This document shows, in pieces, positions 32,981-44,600 of a stretch of DNA of 64,000 nucleotides (positions are counted from its first letter, which is position 1; every line of letters starts with the position of its first letter). The notes beneath the pieces were generated by a model that ran no database searches, was not told the DNA's origin, and saw only the letters and a list, made by a program, of their open reading frames with translations. Source of the stretch: Cafeteria roenbergensis. Lineage: Eukaryota > Sar > Bigyra > Bicosoecida > Cafeteriaceae. Made by a program: the position numbers and the translations under genes. Location of the stretch: the NCBI GenBank assembly GCA_008330645.1, contig VLTN01000020.1:372001-436000 (forward strand), in the 5' to 3' direction.

Positions 32981-35900
32981 CTTGTCTGACGGAACACCGA
33001 GCCCTCCTGGGTGCGAGTTCCCCCACTTGTCAACCAGACTCTTTCCAGACGATTGCTTTGAAGCTCGCTTCCACGATCCTTCGCGGGACCCTCCTGGCAG
33101 CGCGCGAACCCTGGCTGCGCCGGTGCGCGAGAGCGACGGCCGCCGCTCGACGGCGGTGTCGAGGCCTGCGAAGGCTCCAGGCCCGTCCGCCGCCGCTGAC
33201 TGGCGGGAATCGCTCTGCTCGATTCCGCCACCCCCATGGCTGGCTGCCGGGCTCGAGGCGACGAGTCCTTGCGCGGACGGAGTTGCTGCGCCGCTGAACC
33301 GGCTGCCTTTTCCGGCACGCGGCGCTTGGCTCGGACGAGTGTGGATAGCGGAGGAGGCCGAGGCCGATGCGGAAACTCCTGCGCGGTGGCTGAAGCTTGC
33401 GAACTTTCGGAGGCCCCGAATCGTGCCTGCAATGCTGGTTGCATTGAGCTCCAGAAGCTCCGTGCGGGCCCGGTAGCGGCGCACGCTGGCGCCGAGCGCC
33501 CCGCGCTTCGAAGCCCGGTCGGCAGCTTGCCTCGTCCTGACCAGCGCGTCGTCAAACGACTTTAGCTTGAGGCCCTCAAACCGCAAGGCCCGAAGCGGTC
33601 GCGCGAGCACCGAGTGGACTACCATGCTCACGTCCGCCAGCGTCGCGACCTGGCCCTGGGGTACGGGAGCAGGGCTGTCCTCCGGGATCGCGGCGCCGAT
33701 CGCAAGAGGCCTAGGGCGCCGCGCATTGTCCCTGCCGCCGGGGGTCTCGTGCTGAGCCGCGGAGCGCAAGTCCGCCATGGACCGGCGTGTGGCAAGCAGC
33801 GAGCGCGTCGTGACACCCGCCACAGAACCGTCTGCCGGCTTCCGCCGAGCGCGAAGCGATGGCTCAGCGGGGAAGAGCGTGGTCCGGACCCAGCGCCGAA
33901 GGTCGCTGTCCAGGATACTTGACGAAGCCATTCCGGATGCGGAGCTCGGACCCGCGGGGCGAGGTCGGAAGAGAGCGGCGGAGCTGCTGCCGGGCCGCGC
34001 GAGCTCCACCGCCGTGCCGCCGGTCACCTCCTTCGACTCCTCTCGGCTGTGGTGGGAGCTGCCTTGCCCTGAAGCCTGACCGCGAATGTCCCCTGGCCTC
34101 TCTCGGGCATCCCTTTCAGCCTCGGCCTGGTCAACGTCTTGCAAGCCGATGGTGTGCAGATCGGAGCCGGCACTGAGCAGGATGTTCATTGCCGTCGACA
34201 CGCGCGTCGCCACGCGCACGTTGCGGGAACGAGTGAGCGGCCGCAGCAGGTGGCTAATTCGCATTGCCGGGCTGGCAAGGTGCAGCCCAGACAGCTCCCG
34301 TTGCAGCCTTGACGTCATGCGAGGGCTGTCATTGTCGAAACCCTTGGCGCCGGTGACCGGGTCGACGGAGGGGTCCCAGGCGCTCGAGATCCCTCCAAAG
34401 TAGATGCCGTTGGGCGCGCCGTTGTCGTCTGAATCGTCCGACGCGGCCATGCTGGAAAGGATGTGGGCAGACTGCGCGGCGAGTGGCCCGCCGGAGGAGT
34501 AGTTCGTGGAGCCGTCGTCCAGAGTCGCGGACTCGACAGCTTCCCCACCCCGCGGCTCCACAGAACGCACAGATGCGGCGCGGCCAGGGTCCAGCGAAAC
34601 GGACCCGCGCGGCACGGCCCCGCCCCGGACGAACCTGTGGGAGGGGCGGCGGCAAGTGCACGGATTGCAGTCCGTCAAAGGGCGCCCAGACTCTCGCGCG
34701 ATCTCGACGTAGTGGAAGGGCGTCCCAGTCGCCGCGACGGCTCGGATTTCGCGCCGCGGCAGCCGGGAAAGCAGCCCGTCTGCCCAGCTGCGCCCGCAGC
34801 AGGCAGCTACCCCCCACCACCAGAAGGGCACTGCCGGAACGGCAAGGGCCCCGCGGCGGGCCGACCGCCACGAAACGGCGAACGACCACCTCGAGGTACG
34901 AGCGAGGAGGATGCCGAGAATCGCAGCCGCGAAGTGGTGGACAAAGTTGAGGCCGTAGAAAAAGGAGTTGTCGATGCCCTGGGGCGCCGAGGCCTTTGAC
35001 AGCGTGAGAACCGACACGGAGTTGAAAGCGCTAGCGATGGTGACAAGCGCGAGCGCCTCTCCTTCGAAAACCCAAACGTTGAAGGCCAGGACTCGCAGAA
35101 TGGCCCCGCTGCCGATGCCGAGGCCTGTAAGAATCATGACCAGGTTGCGAGTTGGATCGTCCCAGTCCAGCGCCACGCCATCGTACACTCCCATCTGCAG
35201 CGAGGTGCCCAGCGTCGGGCCCAGCGCTTGCACCACCATGCTGATTGCCGAGATCAGGAGCAGGACAGACCTTGGCGCGCCGCTCTCAATCGCCCGCGCC
35301 TCAAGGCACGGGCCAGCGAAGCAAGCAAGGGTAGCCAAGAAGTACACGAGCACTCTGACAGGGGCATGGGCAAGGTCTCCCAGGTTGGTGATGACAGCTG
35401 CGATGATGGTTGCCGCATGAATCAGCTGCAGGCGCAAAGACGCAACGTACGCCAGCCCGTGCGACTTGTTGTAGAGGTATGCGGCCTCCTCGCGGGCCCG
35501 CACCAGGTGGGCGCACCAGAGCACGCCCCGGGTGCCGAAGCAATGGCAAAACGCAGTTCCGTCCAGTCGTTGCATTGCGCCGCTCGCTCGGCGGCTGCTG
35601 GGCGCGCGCAGCGGGGAGTCCATATCGTCCCTTGGGGCGCCCCACGAGTGCCTGGACCCTGCTGACGCGCGGTGGTCCTTGGATGCCGCCCCCGGGGCGG
35701 TGAGGAGAGAGGGAGTCCGTTGCTGCTTGTTGCGGCGCGAAGGCCGGTGGATGCCGACGACTGCGGGCCCGTCCGTGCTGCTCGGCGCCGGCTTCCCCGC
35801 CGCCGCCCTCTTGTGCGCAAGGGGAGGCACGAACGGCCGGGTCCCCGCCGGCGCAGCAGCGTGCCCGCCTGGTTCCCGAAGCGGCCCGAGGCCGGAAGCA

Positions 35901-36097
35901 GGCAGAACGCGGCCAGCCATCCCGGTTCCCGCCGGACCGCGCTCGGGAGAGGCGCCCTCGCCTGCGCCCGCAAACCGGGGCGGAGGGAGCAGCGCTCGCC
36001 GTCGGCACGGGGGCGCGGGTGTCAGCTTCAGCCGGGCGTTGGCGGGGCAATGCTTGCCGGCTGAAACCGGCGAGGTCCAGTCAGTCGCCAGTCCCAT
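31217..36097 (-). CDS. Membrane-anchored 3',5'-cyclic-nucleotide phosphodiesterase (class I)
   Basis: One open frame gives 1,626 residues from the ATG at 36097. The frame continues upstream only to a GTG. Several hydrophobic helices lie between about residues 215 and 410 (LIHAATIIAAVITN, VLVYFLATLACFAG, VLLLISAISMVVQALG, LALVTIASAFNSVSVLTL). A long Ser/Arg-rich region with a poly-Asp stretch follows. The catalytic domain (about 1290-1600) has YHCSTHAADV with catalytic His1318 and metal ligand His1322, HDFRHPGVSN (His1361-Asp1362), the third-Asp motif KCADVSHP, and the C-terminal FIQFVVRPPLSML with the glutamine expected to clamp the purine. All metal ligands are present, so cAMP and/or cGMP hydrolysis at a membrane is likely. 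No GAF or other regulatory domain was seen. Introns in the middle region cannot be excluded. The gene is divergent from the glutaredoxin across only 99 bp. Confidence 0.9.
32927..32982 (-). repeat. GAC/GAT triplet tract encoding poly-Asp in the phosphodiesterase
   Basis: About 16 consecutive Asp codons, then Glu/Asp, are encoded on the minus strand between the membrane region and the catalytic domain of the PDE. The codons are almost pure GAC, as expected of a slippage-prone tract. Confidence 0.8.
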
Positions 36098-36196
36098 ATT
36101 TGTTCCCGCGCGCGAATTGGGACCCGTCGGGCGCTGGCTCTGCTGGAAATGCGTCAGGCCGTCAGCTGGCGGCGGCACTCCAGTTTCTTCCAGTGC
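36098..36196. promoter_or_regulatory. 99-bp bidirectional spacer, phosphodiesterase / glutaredoxin
   Basis: This is the tightest divergent pair in the window if both chosen starts are right. Either the transcripts start very close to their ATGs or the leaders overlap. A more internal PDE start (an ATG just before SPLRAPSSRR) would widen the gap. Confidence 0.35.
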
Positions 36197-36831
36197 ATGG
36201 GCAACGAGATGGCAGCCGGTTCCTCATCATCCAAGGCTTTCGTCGAGAAGGAGATCGCGGACAACAAGGTCGTTGTGTTCTCGTGAGTGCCAGCCCGTCG
36301 CGCGCCGTCGCGGAGGACGCTCGCGCCGCCTCAACCTGTGAGCCGGCGCCCACGTCCCGCGAACGCTGTGCCGACCGACGCGCCCCCGCCCTCGCCGCCC
36401 GCGCCTTTTCGTTATCCGCAGCAAGGTGTACTGCCCGGTGAGTCCTTGCCGCCGGTTTGGGCGGCCTTGCGTCCCGCTTGGCATGGCTGGCGACTGGACC
36501 CGCGACGCCACGGACCCTGCTTCCGCCCCGAAGGTCTGCCTGCCCCGCCTTCCATTCGTTCCTCGCCCGCCCCCCGCAGTTCTGCGTCAAGGCAAAGCGT
36601 GTCCTGGACGCCTTCAAGTCGTCCGGTCTGGACTACAAGGTGATCGAGCTGGACCAGCGTCGGGACGGCAGCCAGATTCAGTCGGCGCTTGCCGCCGTGA
36701 CTGGTCAGCGCACCGTGCCAAACGTGTTCGTCAACGGCAAGAGCATCGGCGGCGGCGACGAGACCGCGTACCTGCACTCCAGCGGCAAGCTGCGCGAGCT
36801 CCTGGTGGAGTGCGGCGCGATTTCGGCGTGA
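36197..36831 (+). CDS. Dithiol glutaredoxin (CPFC active site)
   Basis: Exons 36197-36282, 36422-36437 (only 16 nt) and 36580-36831 join in phase to 117 residues, a normal class I glutaredoxin length. The protein starts MGNEMAAGSSSSKAFVEKEI. It continues VVVFSKVYCPFCVKAKRVLD with the redox pair Cys-Pro-Phe-Cys, then ALAAVTGQRTVPNVFVNG with the cis-proline TVP motif, and SIGGGDET with the Gly-Gly and Asp that hold glutathione. The family reduces protein disulfides and removes glutathione from mixed disulfides, using GSH. No targeting peptide is seen, so it is probably cytosolic. The active site is encoded across the second intron: CP ends exon 2 and FC opens exon 3. The splice model is forced by the motif and by phase. 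Confidence 0.95.
36422..36437 (+). other. 16-nt micro-exon of the glutaredoxin gene
   Basis: It is bounded by ATCCGCAG upstream and GTGAGTCC downstream. It adds one base to the preceding split Ser codon plus the codons for K-V-Y-C-P. Without it the protein would lose the first catalytic cysteine and the reading frame. Confidence 0.9.
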
Positions 36832-37145
36832 GCGTTCACGCGTTCCGTGCCGGCAGAAACCCCCACCCGTCATTGGTGCGAGCTTGTTCTGCCGTGCGTG
36901 CGTGCATGCGTGCGTGCCCCGCTCCGTCCCAATGAGATCGCACGCTCGGCCACGCCGCGCGGGCCGTGGGGCTGGGCCCGCAAGCGCGCAATTAGCGCGC
37001 GGCTCGCGCGGCACGCAGTCACACTCAGCGGATCATAGCGCGGCAGCAGGGGCGCGCGCGCCCCTTGGGCGCCCTCTGTCGGGCAGCGAAGGGTTCGCGT
37101 GCGCGCCCCCGCGCCATCGCGCGCCGCACCGGGCGTCGGGGCCGC
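36832..37145. other. Convergent intergenic region, glutaredoxin / lipase 1
   Basis: This is 314 bp of shared 3' flank. It contains a short TGCG repeat near 36895-36915 and nothing else that can be supported. Confidence 0.45.
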
Positions 37146-38612
37146 TCAGCACATGTTGGAGATGGGAAGGTTGAGGTAGTCGAGGTGGTCGCTGATGCTC
37201 GCGGCGATGGTCAGCGAGTCGCTGCAGTTGGGGTCCTCGCCGGTGCCGTCGCACACCTGGTAGGACGTCTGCGCCTCGTTGAACCAGACCTCGCGCGGGG
37301 AGTGGTGGAAGCCCATCCACTCGAAGGGAAGGTGCGGCACGATGTCCTTGTAGTGCACCACGCGGAACAGGCGCGAGGAGCCGAGCACGGAGTTGAACGT
37401 CGACGCGTACGTGTTGTCGCCTGCGGAGGGGCAGGCGGGGCGGAGGGCGGAGGGCGGAGCGGGTGCCAGCGCGAGCGCACTGGAGCGTGGGCGTGGCGGA
37501 GGGTCTCCGAAGCAGGGCAGGCACCGGGCACAGGGAGGGAGCGAGGCGGCGCGCGCGCGCGGCAGTTCGCTCACCGTCGCGAGGGTGGCCGAAGGTGTAG
37601 TGGGTGGACGCCAGGTTGAAGCCGGAGGTGTGCAGGTCGAGCATGGCGATGCCGGCCATGCCGGCGCCGAGGCTGTGGCCGGTGATCACCACCGTGCCCG
37701 CGCCGATGCCGTTGAGGGCCACCTTGACGGCGGGGGCGAGGGCGAGGTACGACTTGTAGAAGCCGTCGGCCATGCGGCAGCCGGGGCAGCCGGGGCCTTG
37801 CCAGTCGGTGTGGAAGGCGCTCTGCGGAGGCTCGCACGAATGCGCGTGCGGGGGCGGGGGGGGGGTGGACAGGAAATTGGTTCCGCCGCACCGCCTGCAC
37901 GGACGCCAAGGCGCGGCGGAGGACGCATCAAACCCCGGCGCGGGCAGCACGCACCTTGAGGTCGTCGATCCAGTCGGCGAGCTTGGACGGCTGCGTGCCG
38001 CGGAAGGACACGATGGCGCGGCCATCGGAGAGCTGGCCAACGTAGGCCTGCAGGTCCATGCTGGAGTTTTGCACAACAGTGATGGTTCCTGGCACCTGCG
38101 AGCGCACCTCGGGGTCCGGCGGAGGCGACAGGGTGTGGCGCGGGTGGAGGCTTGTCTGGGAGTGCGAACCTCGCGGCGCGGCGCTGAGCGCGCAAAAGCT
38201 CACCACCGAAAGCGGGCCGTTGCAGGCCTGACCACAGCTCCAGGAGCGCAGGGCGGACGCGTCGCAGTACGCGGCGCCTGCCAGGTACACCATGGACTTG
38301 GCGTCGGACTCGGAGAAGCTGCCGGCGGAAACTGCAAGTCGAGGGCGCAGAGAGAAGCAACGAAGCAGCTCCAGTGGCGCGCAACTCCGGACTGCGAAGC
38401 CCTCCCCCGAGGCACGCCCGCGGGCAAGGGCACGGAACGCGCGCTTCGGACCACAAGGACGTCCCGGGCGAGGGGCTTGCCCGCGCGGACCGGCAAGCCG
38501 AGGCGGCGGAACAGCCACGCGGCCGATGGGCTGGCTGCGCGGAGACCGTGAGCTTACCAGTCGACGCCAGGGCCGCAAAGGCCAGCGCGGCGGATGCTAC
38601 GATGGATCGCAT
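37146..38612 (-). CDS. Secreted class 3 (fungal-type) lipase, copy 1
   Basis: Five exons on the minus strand (38612-38558, 38331-38204, 38095-37955, 37821-37575, 37420-37146) give 281 residues. Exon 1 is a signal peptide, MRSIVASAALAFAALAS. Then come FSESDAKSMVYLAGAAYCD, AIVSFRGTQPSKLADWIDDL (the oxyanion-side strand), the nucleophile elbow GHSLGAGMAG, HYTFGHPRDG, the triad aspartate in YKDIVPHLPFEWMGFHHSP, and the triad histidine in ISDHLDYLNLP. These match the Ser-Asp-His triad of Rhizomucor-type triacylglycerol lipases. Cys residues around CDASALRSWSCGQACNG and CDGTGEDPNCSD suggest disulfides, as in a secreted enzyme. It is a near neighbour and paralogue of the gene at 39221-40822, with identical intron positions and phases. 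The product should hydrolyse acylglycerols or related esters outside the cell or in the endomembrane system. Confidence 0.93.
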
Positions 38613-39220
38613 CGTCGTGGGCTGCCCGGCTCTTTGCTTCGCGGAGGCTGAAGTGCCGCCCTGGCGTGACAGGCTCGCGGCAGCTCTGGTTCAACTTGAG
38701 ACTCATCCGGCTGTGATGACCGACTGCCGCTGGGCACAGCCTGCCTTGGCCCACAGAGGGCGTGTGGGCGGGCTCGCTCGTGGGTTGGAGCAGACAGCGG
38801 CGCAGAAGCGCGCGCCCTGGGGTCCCTGAGGGGCGGCGCCAGCATCTGCCTCGCGGCCCTGCCTCGTGCGGGTGCTCGGGCCGCGAGGTCACTCGGCCAG
38901 GCGGCCCCGGGTGGTAAAAAGATTGGTGCTTGCAGCTGTGCGCACGTCCCGCAAGCTGCCAAGCCTCGTGTCCACTGCCATTGCAGCGGCCGGGCCGCAC
39001 AAGCGCTGCTCCGCGCGTCGCAGCCGGAGGCAGACGCTGCTTCTGTGTTTCGGGGACGTGTACACAATCAACAGTTCCAGTCACGACACGCACTCCGCGT
39101 TCAGGCAAGCCAGAGCGCAGCGTGGATAAAAAGGGGAGAGCACGCTCTTGGCAATGCCCGTCTGCGGCATTCACAAACGGAACGCTGTCCACGCGCTGCA
39201 TGGCGGTCTCGAGGGTCGAC
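38613..39220. other. Spacer between the tandem lipase genes
   Basis: It must hold the promoter of lipase 1 and the 3' flank of lipase 2, both on the minus strand. Two A/T-richer patches stand out: GGTAAAAAGATTGG near 38912-38925 and GGATAAAAAGGGG near 39124-39136. The second lies about 90 bp beyond the lipase 2 stop codon and reads as a T-rich stretch in that transcript. No exon was recognised. Confidence 0.4.
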
Positions 39221-40822
39221 TCAGTCCTCCCTGGGCAGGTCCTCTTCGAACGCGGTCCCGTTGGTCGCCTCTGTGCCACAGAGCCTGGAAATGGGGAGGT
39301 CCAGGTAGTTCAAGTGGTCGCTGATGCTTGTCGCAATGGTGAGGGAGTCGCTGCAGTTGGGGTCCTCGCCGGTGCCGTCGCAGACCGTGTGCGAGGTTTG
39401 GTCCTTGTTGAACCAGACCTCGCGCGGTGTGTGGTGGAAGCCCATCCAGTGCATCGGCAGGTGCGGCACGATGTCCTTGTAGTGCACCACGCGGAACAGG
39501 CGCGAAGTGCCGAGCACGGAGTTGAACGTCGACGCGTACACCTCGTCGCCTGCGGCGGGGTGCAGCAGCGCGGCGAAAGCAGCGGGATCTGCGATCATTT
39601 GGGCACGGGCCATGGCGTACAAGCCCCCCCCCCCCGTCCTGCCTCCCCTCCCTTCCTCCCTTCCTCCCTGCCCCCAGAGCGCACACGTGGGCGGGGAGGC
39701 GAGCAAGCACTCGGCCCGGCGCGGAACGCCGCCGCCTCGGAGCCACTCACCGTCGCGCGGCTGGCCAAACGTGTAGTGGGCGGGGGCAAGGTTGAACCCC
39801 GAAGCGTACAAGTCCATCATTGCAATGCCTGCCATCGAGGCCCCAAGGCTGTGACCGGTCACGACCACCGTGCCTGCGTTGAGGCCGTGGAGCGCCACTT
39901 TGATGTCGGGCGCGAGCGCCAGGTATGCCTCGTAAAAGCCCTTGGCCACGCGACAGCTGGGGCAGCCGGGCCCGGTCCAGTCGGTCTTGAATGCGCTCTG
40001 CGACCACAGCGTCGACGCGACGGAGGGACGGAGTCCGTCAACTCATTAACGACGCAGGGCGGCGGGGAGTTCTCCGAGTGCCTCTTGCGCGCTGCGGCTG
40101 CGCTCTCTCACCTTCAGGTCGGTAACCCAGTCCTGGATCTTGGTCGGCCTCGTTCCCCGGAAGGACACAATCGCGCGGCCGTCTTCCAGCTTGCCGACAA
40201 ACGCTTGAAGGTCCATCGTGCGGTTCTGCACGACGGTGATGGACCCTGGAACCTGCGAGGCCGGCCCAAGCGCACGGCCGGAGTACACGCGCACGCCAGA
40301 TCGGCAGTCACATCACCACGCACATACGGGCGCAGTGCGGGGCGTGGGACGAGACGAGAACGTGGACGCGCAGGCGCGCGCGTTGGCCTGGCTCACCGCC
40401 GGGAGAGGCCCGGAGCAGGCGCGCCCGCAGGTCCACGACTTGAGTGAAGACGCATCACAGTAGGCGGCCCCAGCGAGGTAGACGAATTGCTTGGCGTCCG
40501 AAAGGGAGAAGGAGGCGCCGGAAACTGCAACAAGAACCAAACAGCAATGAAATGTTGAACTCCAGCAACCGCGTTGGCAACGGCGGCCGGGGGCGAATGC
40601 AGCGCGTGGCGGCGCGCGCTAGCGGGGGCACGCGTCGCGGCACGCCCGCCCAACCTGCCAGGGCAAGGCACACCGGCCGGCCACCCTGGCCGCGCGACGG
40701 GCAGGCTGCGGGACGTCATTGCCGCGTGTTTTGCGAGCTACTGCCGGACGCCCGGGCGACTCACCCGCGGCCGCCAAGGACGCGGCAACCACCAAGCAGA
40801 TCTGCGCTGTACCAGCCCGCAT
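39221..40822 (-). CDS. Secreted class 3 (fungal-type) lipase, copy 2
   Basis: Five exons on the minus strand (40822-40765, 40524-40397, 40252-40112, 39997-39751, 39549-39221) give 300 residues. Exons 2, 3 and 4 have exactly the same lengths as in the neighbouring copy (128, 141 and 247 nt). Exon 1 encodes a different signal peptide, MRAGTAQICLVVAASLAAA. The catalytic parts are kept: FSLSDAKQFVYLAGAAYCD, SFRGTRPTKIQDWVTDLK, GHSLGASMAGIAMM, YKDIVPHLPMHWMGFHHTP with the Asp, and ISDHLNYLDLP with the His. The C-terminus is 18 residues longer and acidic (EEDLPRED). The first exon was found by asking for a signal peptide ending in the same phase. It is the weakest part of the model, although phase and donor (GTGAGT) agree. 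The gene clearly arose by tandem duplication. Confidence 0.92.
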
Positions 40823-41631
40823 GCTGGGAGTCGAATTCGGTCACGGCTGCGAGCTCGCAGTGCACCGAGCGGAGCGACCGCTGCCGCATCGCGCCGCTTG
40901 CGCCATCGGGCTCTGCCGAACTTGAACTCGCCGCGGTTTGTGCGGGAATCGGGGCGGGCTGCGGCGCCCTCTGGTCCCCGCGGTGCGCGCGCGCCATGTG
41001 CTTGCGTGAGTGCCGTGTGCGCTCATTGTGCGACCAGCTGCGCCTCCCCGCCCCTCCTCCCCCGCACGCAGCAGGCGTGCCGTCGCCCCGAGCAGCGGGG
41101 CTTCCAGCGCAACTGGCTCGGTGCTGCGCGCGAGGCGTCCATGCGGTGAAAGATGCGTCCCCAGTTGAGTTGCCCCCACTGCTGTCAGGTGCGCGCGTGT
41201 GTGTGCGGTTCGTGGCCGCCCTCCCGACGTGCGGCTCGCGGCTGCGTTTGAACCGCTCGCCACAGCGTCGTCCGCCGAGCAACGTGGCTCTGCCGGCCGG
41301 CTCGAATCGGGCGCATGGCTTCGGGGCCTGCACGGCGCCGACCTGCGCGAGCCGCCGAGGCTCTTCCAGCGACCCACGGGTGAGCCCCCGCAGTGCACCA
41401 CGGCCGCCCGGTTCAGGGGGAGGCAGCGGAAGGGGGGCGCTGTGCTCTGGGGCTCGCCGCGCCGTGCGTTGTCGTGGTTGCGGCCGCGAGCTTGCAAGCG
41501 CCCGCCGGAGCGCTGGCCTTCGCTTGGAGGCAGGCGACGGCCCCCTCCCCGTCCTCGGCGCGTGCCCCCGCAGGTACCCGATCCGCCCGGAACCGGCCGT
41601 CCCCTCCCCGGCTGTCCGGCTGCCGCTCGCA
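40823..41631. promoter_or_regulatory. Divergent intergenic region, lipase 2 / HMG-DDT-WHIM gene
   Basis: This is 0.8 kb that should contain both promoters and 5' leaders. The downstream gene's frame is open through it, so a longer N-terminus or a 5' intron is possible. No motif was recognised. Confidence 0.4.
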
Positions 41632-44600
41632 ATGGAGCATCCGTCCGCGCCATCCGCTGCGGTCCCGATCCCGGCGTCGCTGCCGCTCGCGGTTGCGCCG
41701 CCGCAGGCCCCCGCCGCGGCTGTCAAGTCCGAGCCAGGCGCAGCCCCGGCAGAGGGCGTGTCCACCCCGGCTGCTGGCGACGACGCGAAGGCGGGAGCCG
41801 ACGGAGCCGACGCCGACGCCAAGAGCCCTGCCAAGGCTGCGCCCAGCACTGGCTCCGGCCGCCTGGCCAAGAAGCCCCCCACCTCCTACTCTCTCTTCTT
41901 CTCGCACCGCCGGCCGGCCGTCGTGGCAGGCCTTCGCCGCTCCCTCGACAGCTCCGGGCAGAACGACGCTCGCGTGAGCCTCCAATCTCGCCCCGCGCCC
42001 CGCACTGCCGGGCTCGCCGACGCCCGCACTGCGCCCACCGGCAGCCCTGCTTCTGCCTTGCTGCCGCTCTGCGGATGCTGCCGCGAATCCGTGACCCCCT
42101 CGCGCCCTCCCGCCTCTCATCGCCACCTCCCCCCCCTGCCCTGTTATTGCCACGCCCTCCCGCCATGCTGGCCCTCATCCCCGCGCACTGCTCCCCTCCC
42201 GTCGCAGCTGAGCAACCGGTCCGAGTTCGCCGACGCGCAGAAGCTCATCGCAGCAGAGTGGAAGGCGCTGGCCGAGGACGACAGGGCCGTGTGGAACGAC
42301 AAGGCCGCCGAAGCTCGCGCCCAGTGGGAGGCTGCCGTGGCCGCGGCCGGCGGTGCCTCGGCCATCGCCGGAAAATCGGGTCGCAGGTCCAAATCGCCCC
42401 GCCCCTCCGGCCGGCCGGACGGCACCCCCAGCTCCACTGGCGAGGCGGCCGACGCCACCCCCCTTGGCTCCTCCTCCTCCGCCGCCGCCGGGCCCGCCGC
42501 CGGCACGGGCGGCGGCCGCGCGTCCTCCAAGTCGCGGTCCTCCCGAAAGCCCGCCACGCCCACACCTCTGCCGGCCCTGCCGCCCCCCTCCTCCCGGGTC
42601 TTCCTCGAGTCCTCCACGTCGCTGCCCCCCCTCCCGGCCGACCCCTTCCTCGCCTCCATCGAGACCAAGACCGACGACCCCGCCACCCGCGCCCGCGTTC
42701 GCGCCCTCCGCCTGCGCCTCGAGGACCGGCTGGAGGAGCAGCGCGCGCTCCGGCACGAGCAGGCGCTGGCCGGGCGCCAGGCGCAGTACGCAGAGCGACG
42801 CCGCCGAGAGACGCGGGGCGCGCGCAGCCGCGCCGTCCAGTCGCGCCTCCCCGTGGACGACCACCTCCTCCAGCCGCTGGACAAAGCCCTCTCTCGCCTC
42901 GGGCTCGCGGACCCCTCGCAGGGCCCCGCGGCGTCGGACGCCCCCAACCCGCGCCGCACCCTCCTCCCAACCACAATGCTCACCGACCCCTCCCACCCAG
43001 GCCTCTCCATCGCCGGCCAGGACGTGGCGCAGGTGGCCGTGGTGGCTCTGGCCGCCTCCCGCATCGGCCCGGCCGCCTCCACGCCCCGCCCCGTCGCCTC
43101 AGCGGACCTGGGGGTCAGCCCCGGCCTCTTCTCGCGCCTCATCGTCGTGGCGTCCTTCATTGCCGACATGGTCAGCGACGTCGACGACGACCATGGCGCC
43201 GCCCTCATCAGGGCCGGGCAGGCCGCCGCCCTGCGCGTGGCAGGCAGAGGCGCCGCCCAGGGCGTCTCCACCACCGCCCTCGGCGGCCTCCTCGCCGTGG
43301 GCCCCGCCGCCTGCGGAGAGGGCCTCATCGACGTCGACCCGCTGTCCGCGGCGCGGCCTTCGAACGGCACCGGCGGGGCTCCGTCCTCCTCCTCCTCGTC
43401 CTCCTCGTCGTCCTCCTCGTCCTCCTCGTCCTCCTCGGCGTCCGCATCGGCTCTGCCGCAGGGCGGTGCCGCTGACCAGGCTTCGTCACCCTCCGCCGCT
43501 GCTTCGGCTGGCGAGCCGGCGCCAGCAGCCGCTTCCGCCGCGGTCGCAGCGTCGTCCGACGCCGCCTCGGAGGAGGCCTCCAAGCTTGCAGCCGCGCTCG
43601 AGGAGCGCCGCGAAACCGCGCGCCGCGCCGTGGCCCGCGCGCTCCGCCGCGCGACCGGCGTGTCCAAGGCGCCCCGGGGCAAGGCCACCTGCGGCCGCCG
43701 GGCGCCCCCGGCCCTCGTCCCGTCCCGCCTCGTCGGGCTGGACGACGCCGACGCCTCCCTCATCATGCCCGTCAACCCGGCGCGCATGTCGCTGGGCCAC
43801 CTCGTCCTCGCCGTCACCGCCAAGCGGCCCTCCTGGCGCTGCCACCGGCTCCTCGCCCGCATCCACGTCAGCCTCCTCCGGACGCTTCTCGAGGACGTCG
43901 ACGCGGAGGACGAGGACGCGGACGAGGAAGACGAGGAGGCGCAGGCGGCCGGCGCCGCCCTCAGCCCCACGCTGGACATGCTGTCCCCCATCACCTGGCC
44001 ATCAGTCCTCCGCATGCTGCTCCACCCCGACGGCGACGCCCTCGCGCAGCGGCTCCGCACCCTGGCCAGCCCCGAGGCCCTGGCCACCGTGGACCGCCTG
44101 CGCGAGGTGGAGTACGCTGCGCTCTCCCCGCTCGAGAAGACCACGCTCCTGACCTTCCTCGTCGACGCCGTCAACTCCACGGGCCGGATGCGCGGCGTGG
44201 TGGACGCCCGCTCGAGGGCGGCGTCGGCGGTGCTCCGCGCCAAGGTGGCCGAGGACCAGCGACAGAACGAGAAGTTCACTGAGCAGGTGGGCAAGATTCG
44301 GGACGCACACGCCAAGCGGCGCGCGGCCTGGGAGGAGATCGTGGCTGTGGCCCGGGCAGAGGAGGCAGCCGAGGCGGAGGCGGCGGCCGCGGCGGCCAAG
44401 GAGGCCAGGGCGCGCTCCAAGGGCCGGGGCCGCTCTGCCGGCGCCAAGGGCGCTTCTGGGGCCAAGGGGGGCCGCGGCCGGGGGAGGGGGCGCGGGCGCG
44501 GGCGCGGGCGCGGCGGCGCTGCGGGCGGCGCAGGCAGAAAGCGGCCCCGCGACGGGGACGACTCTGCCTCCGAGGTGGGGGATGCTGCGGGCGCCGCGGG

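Noticed and set aside
39122-39137. TATA-like GGATAAAAAGGGG on the plus strand
   Set aside because: No plus-strand gene starts downstream. It lies in the expected 3' region of the minus-strand lipase 2.
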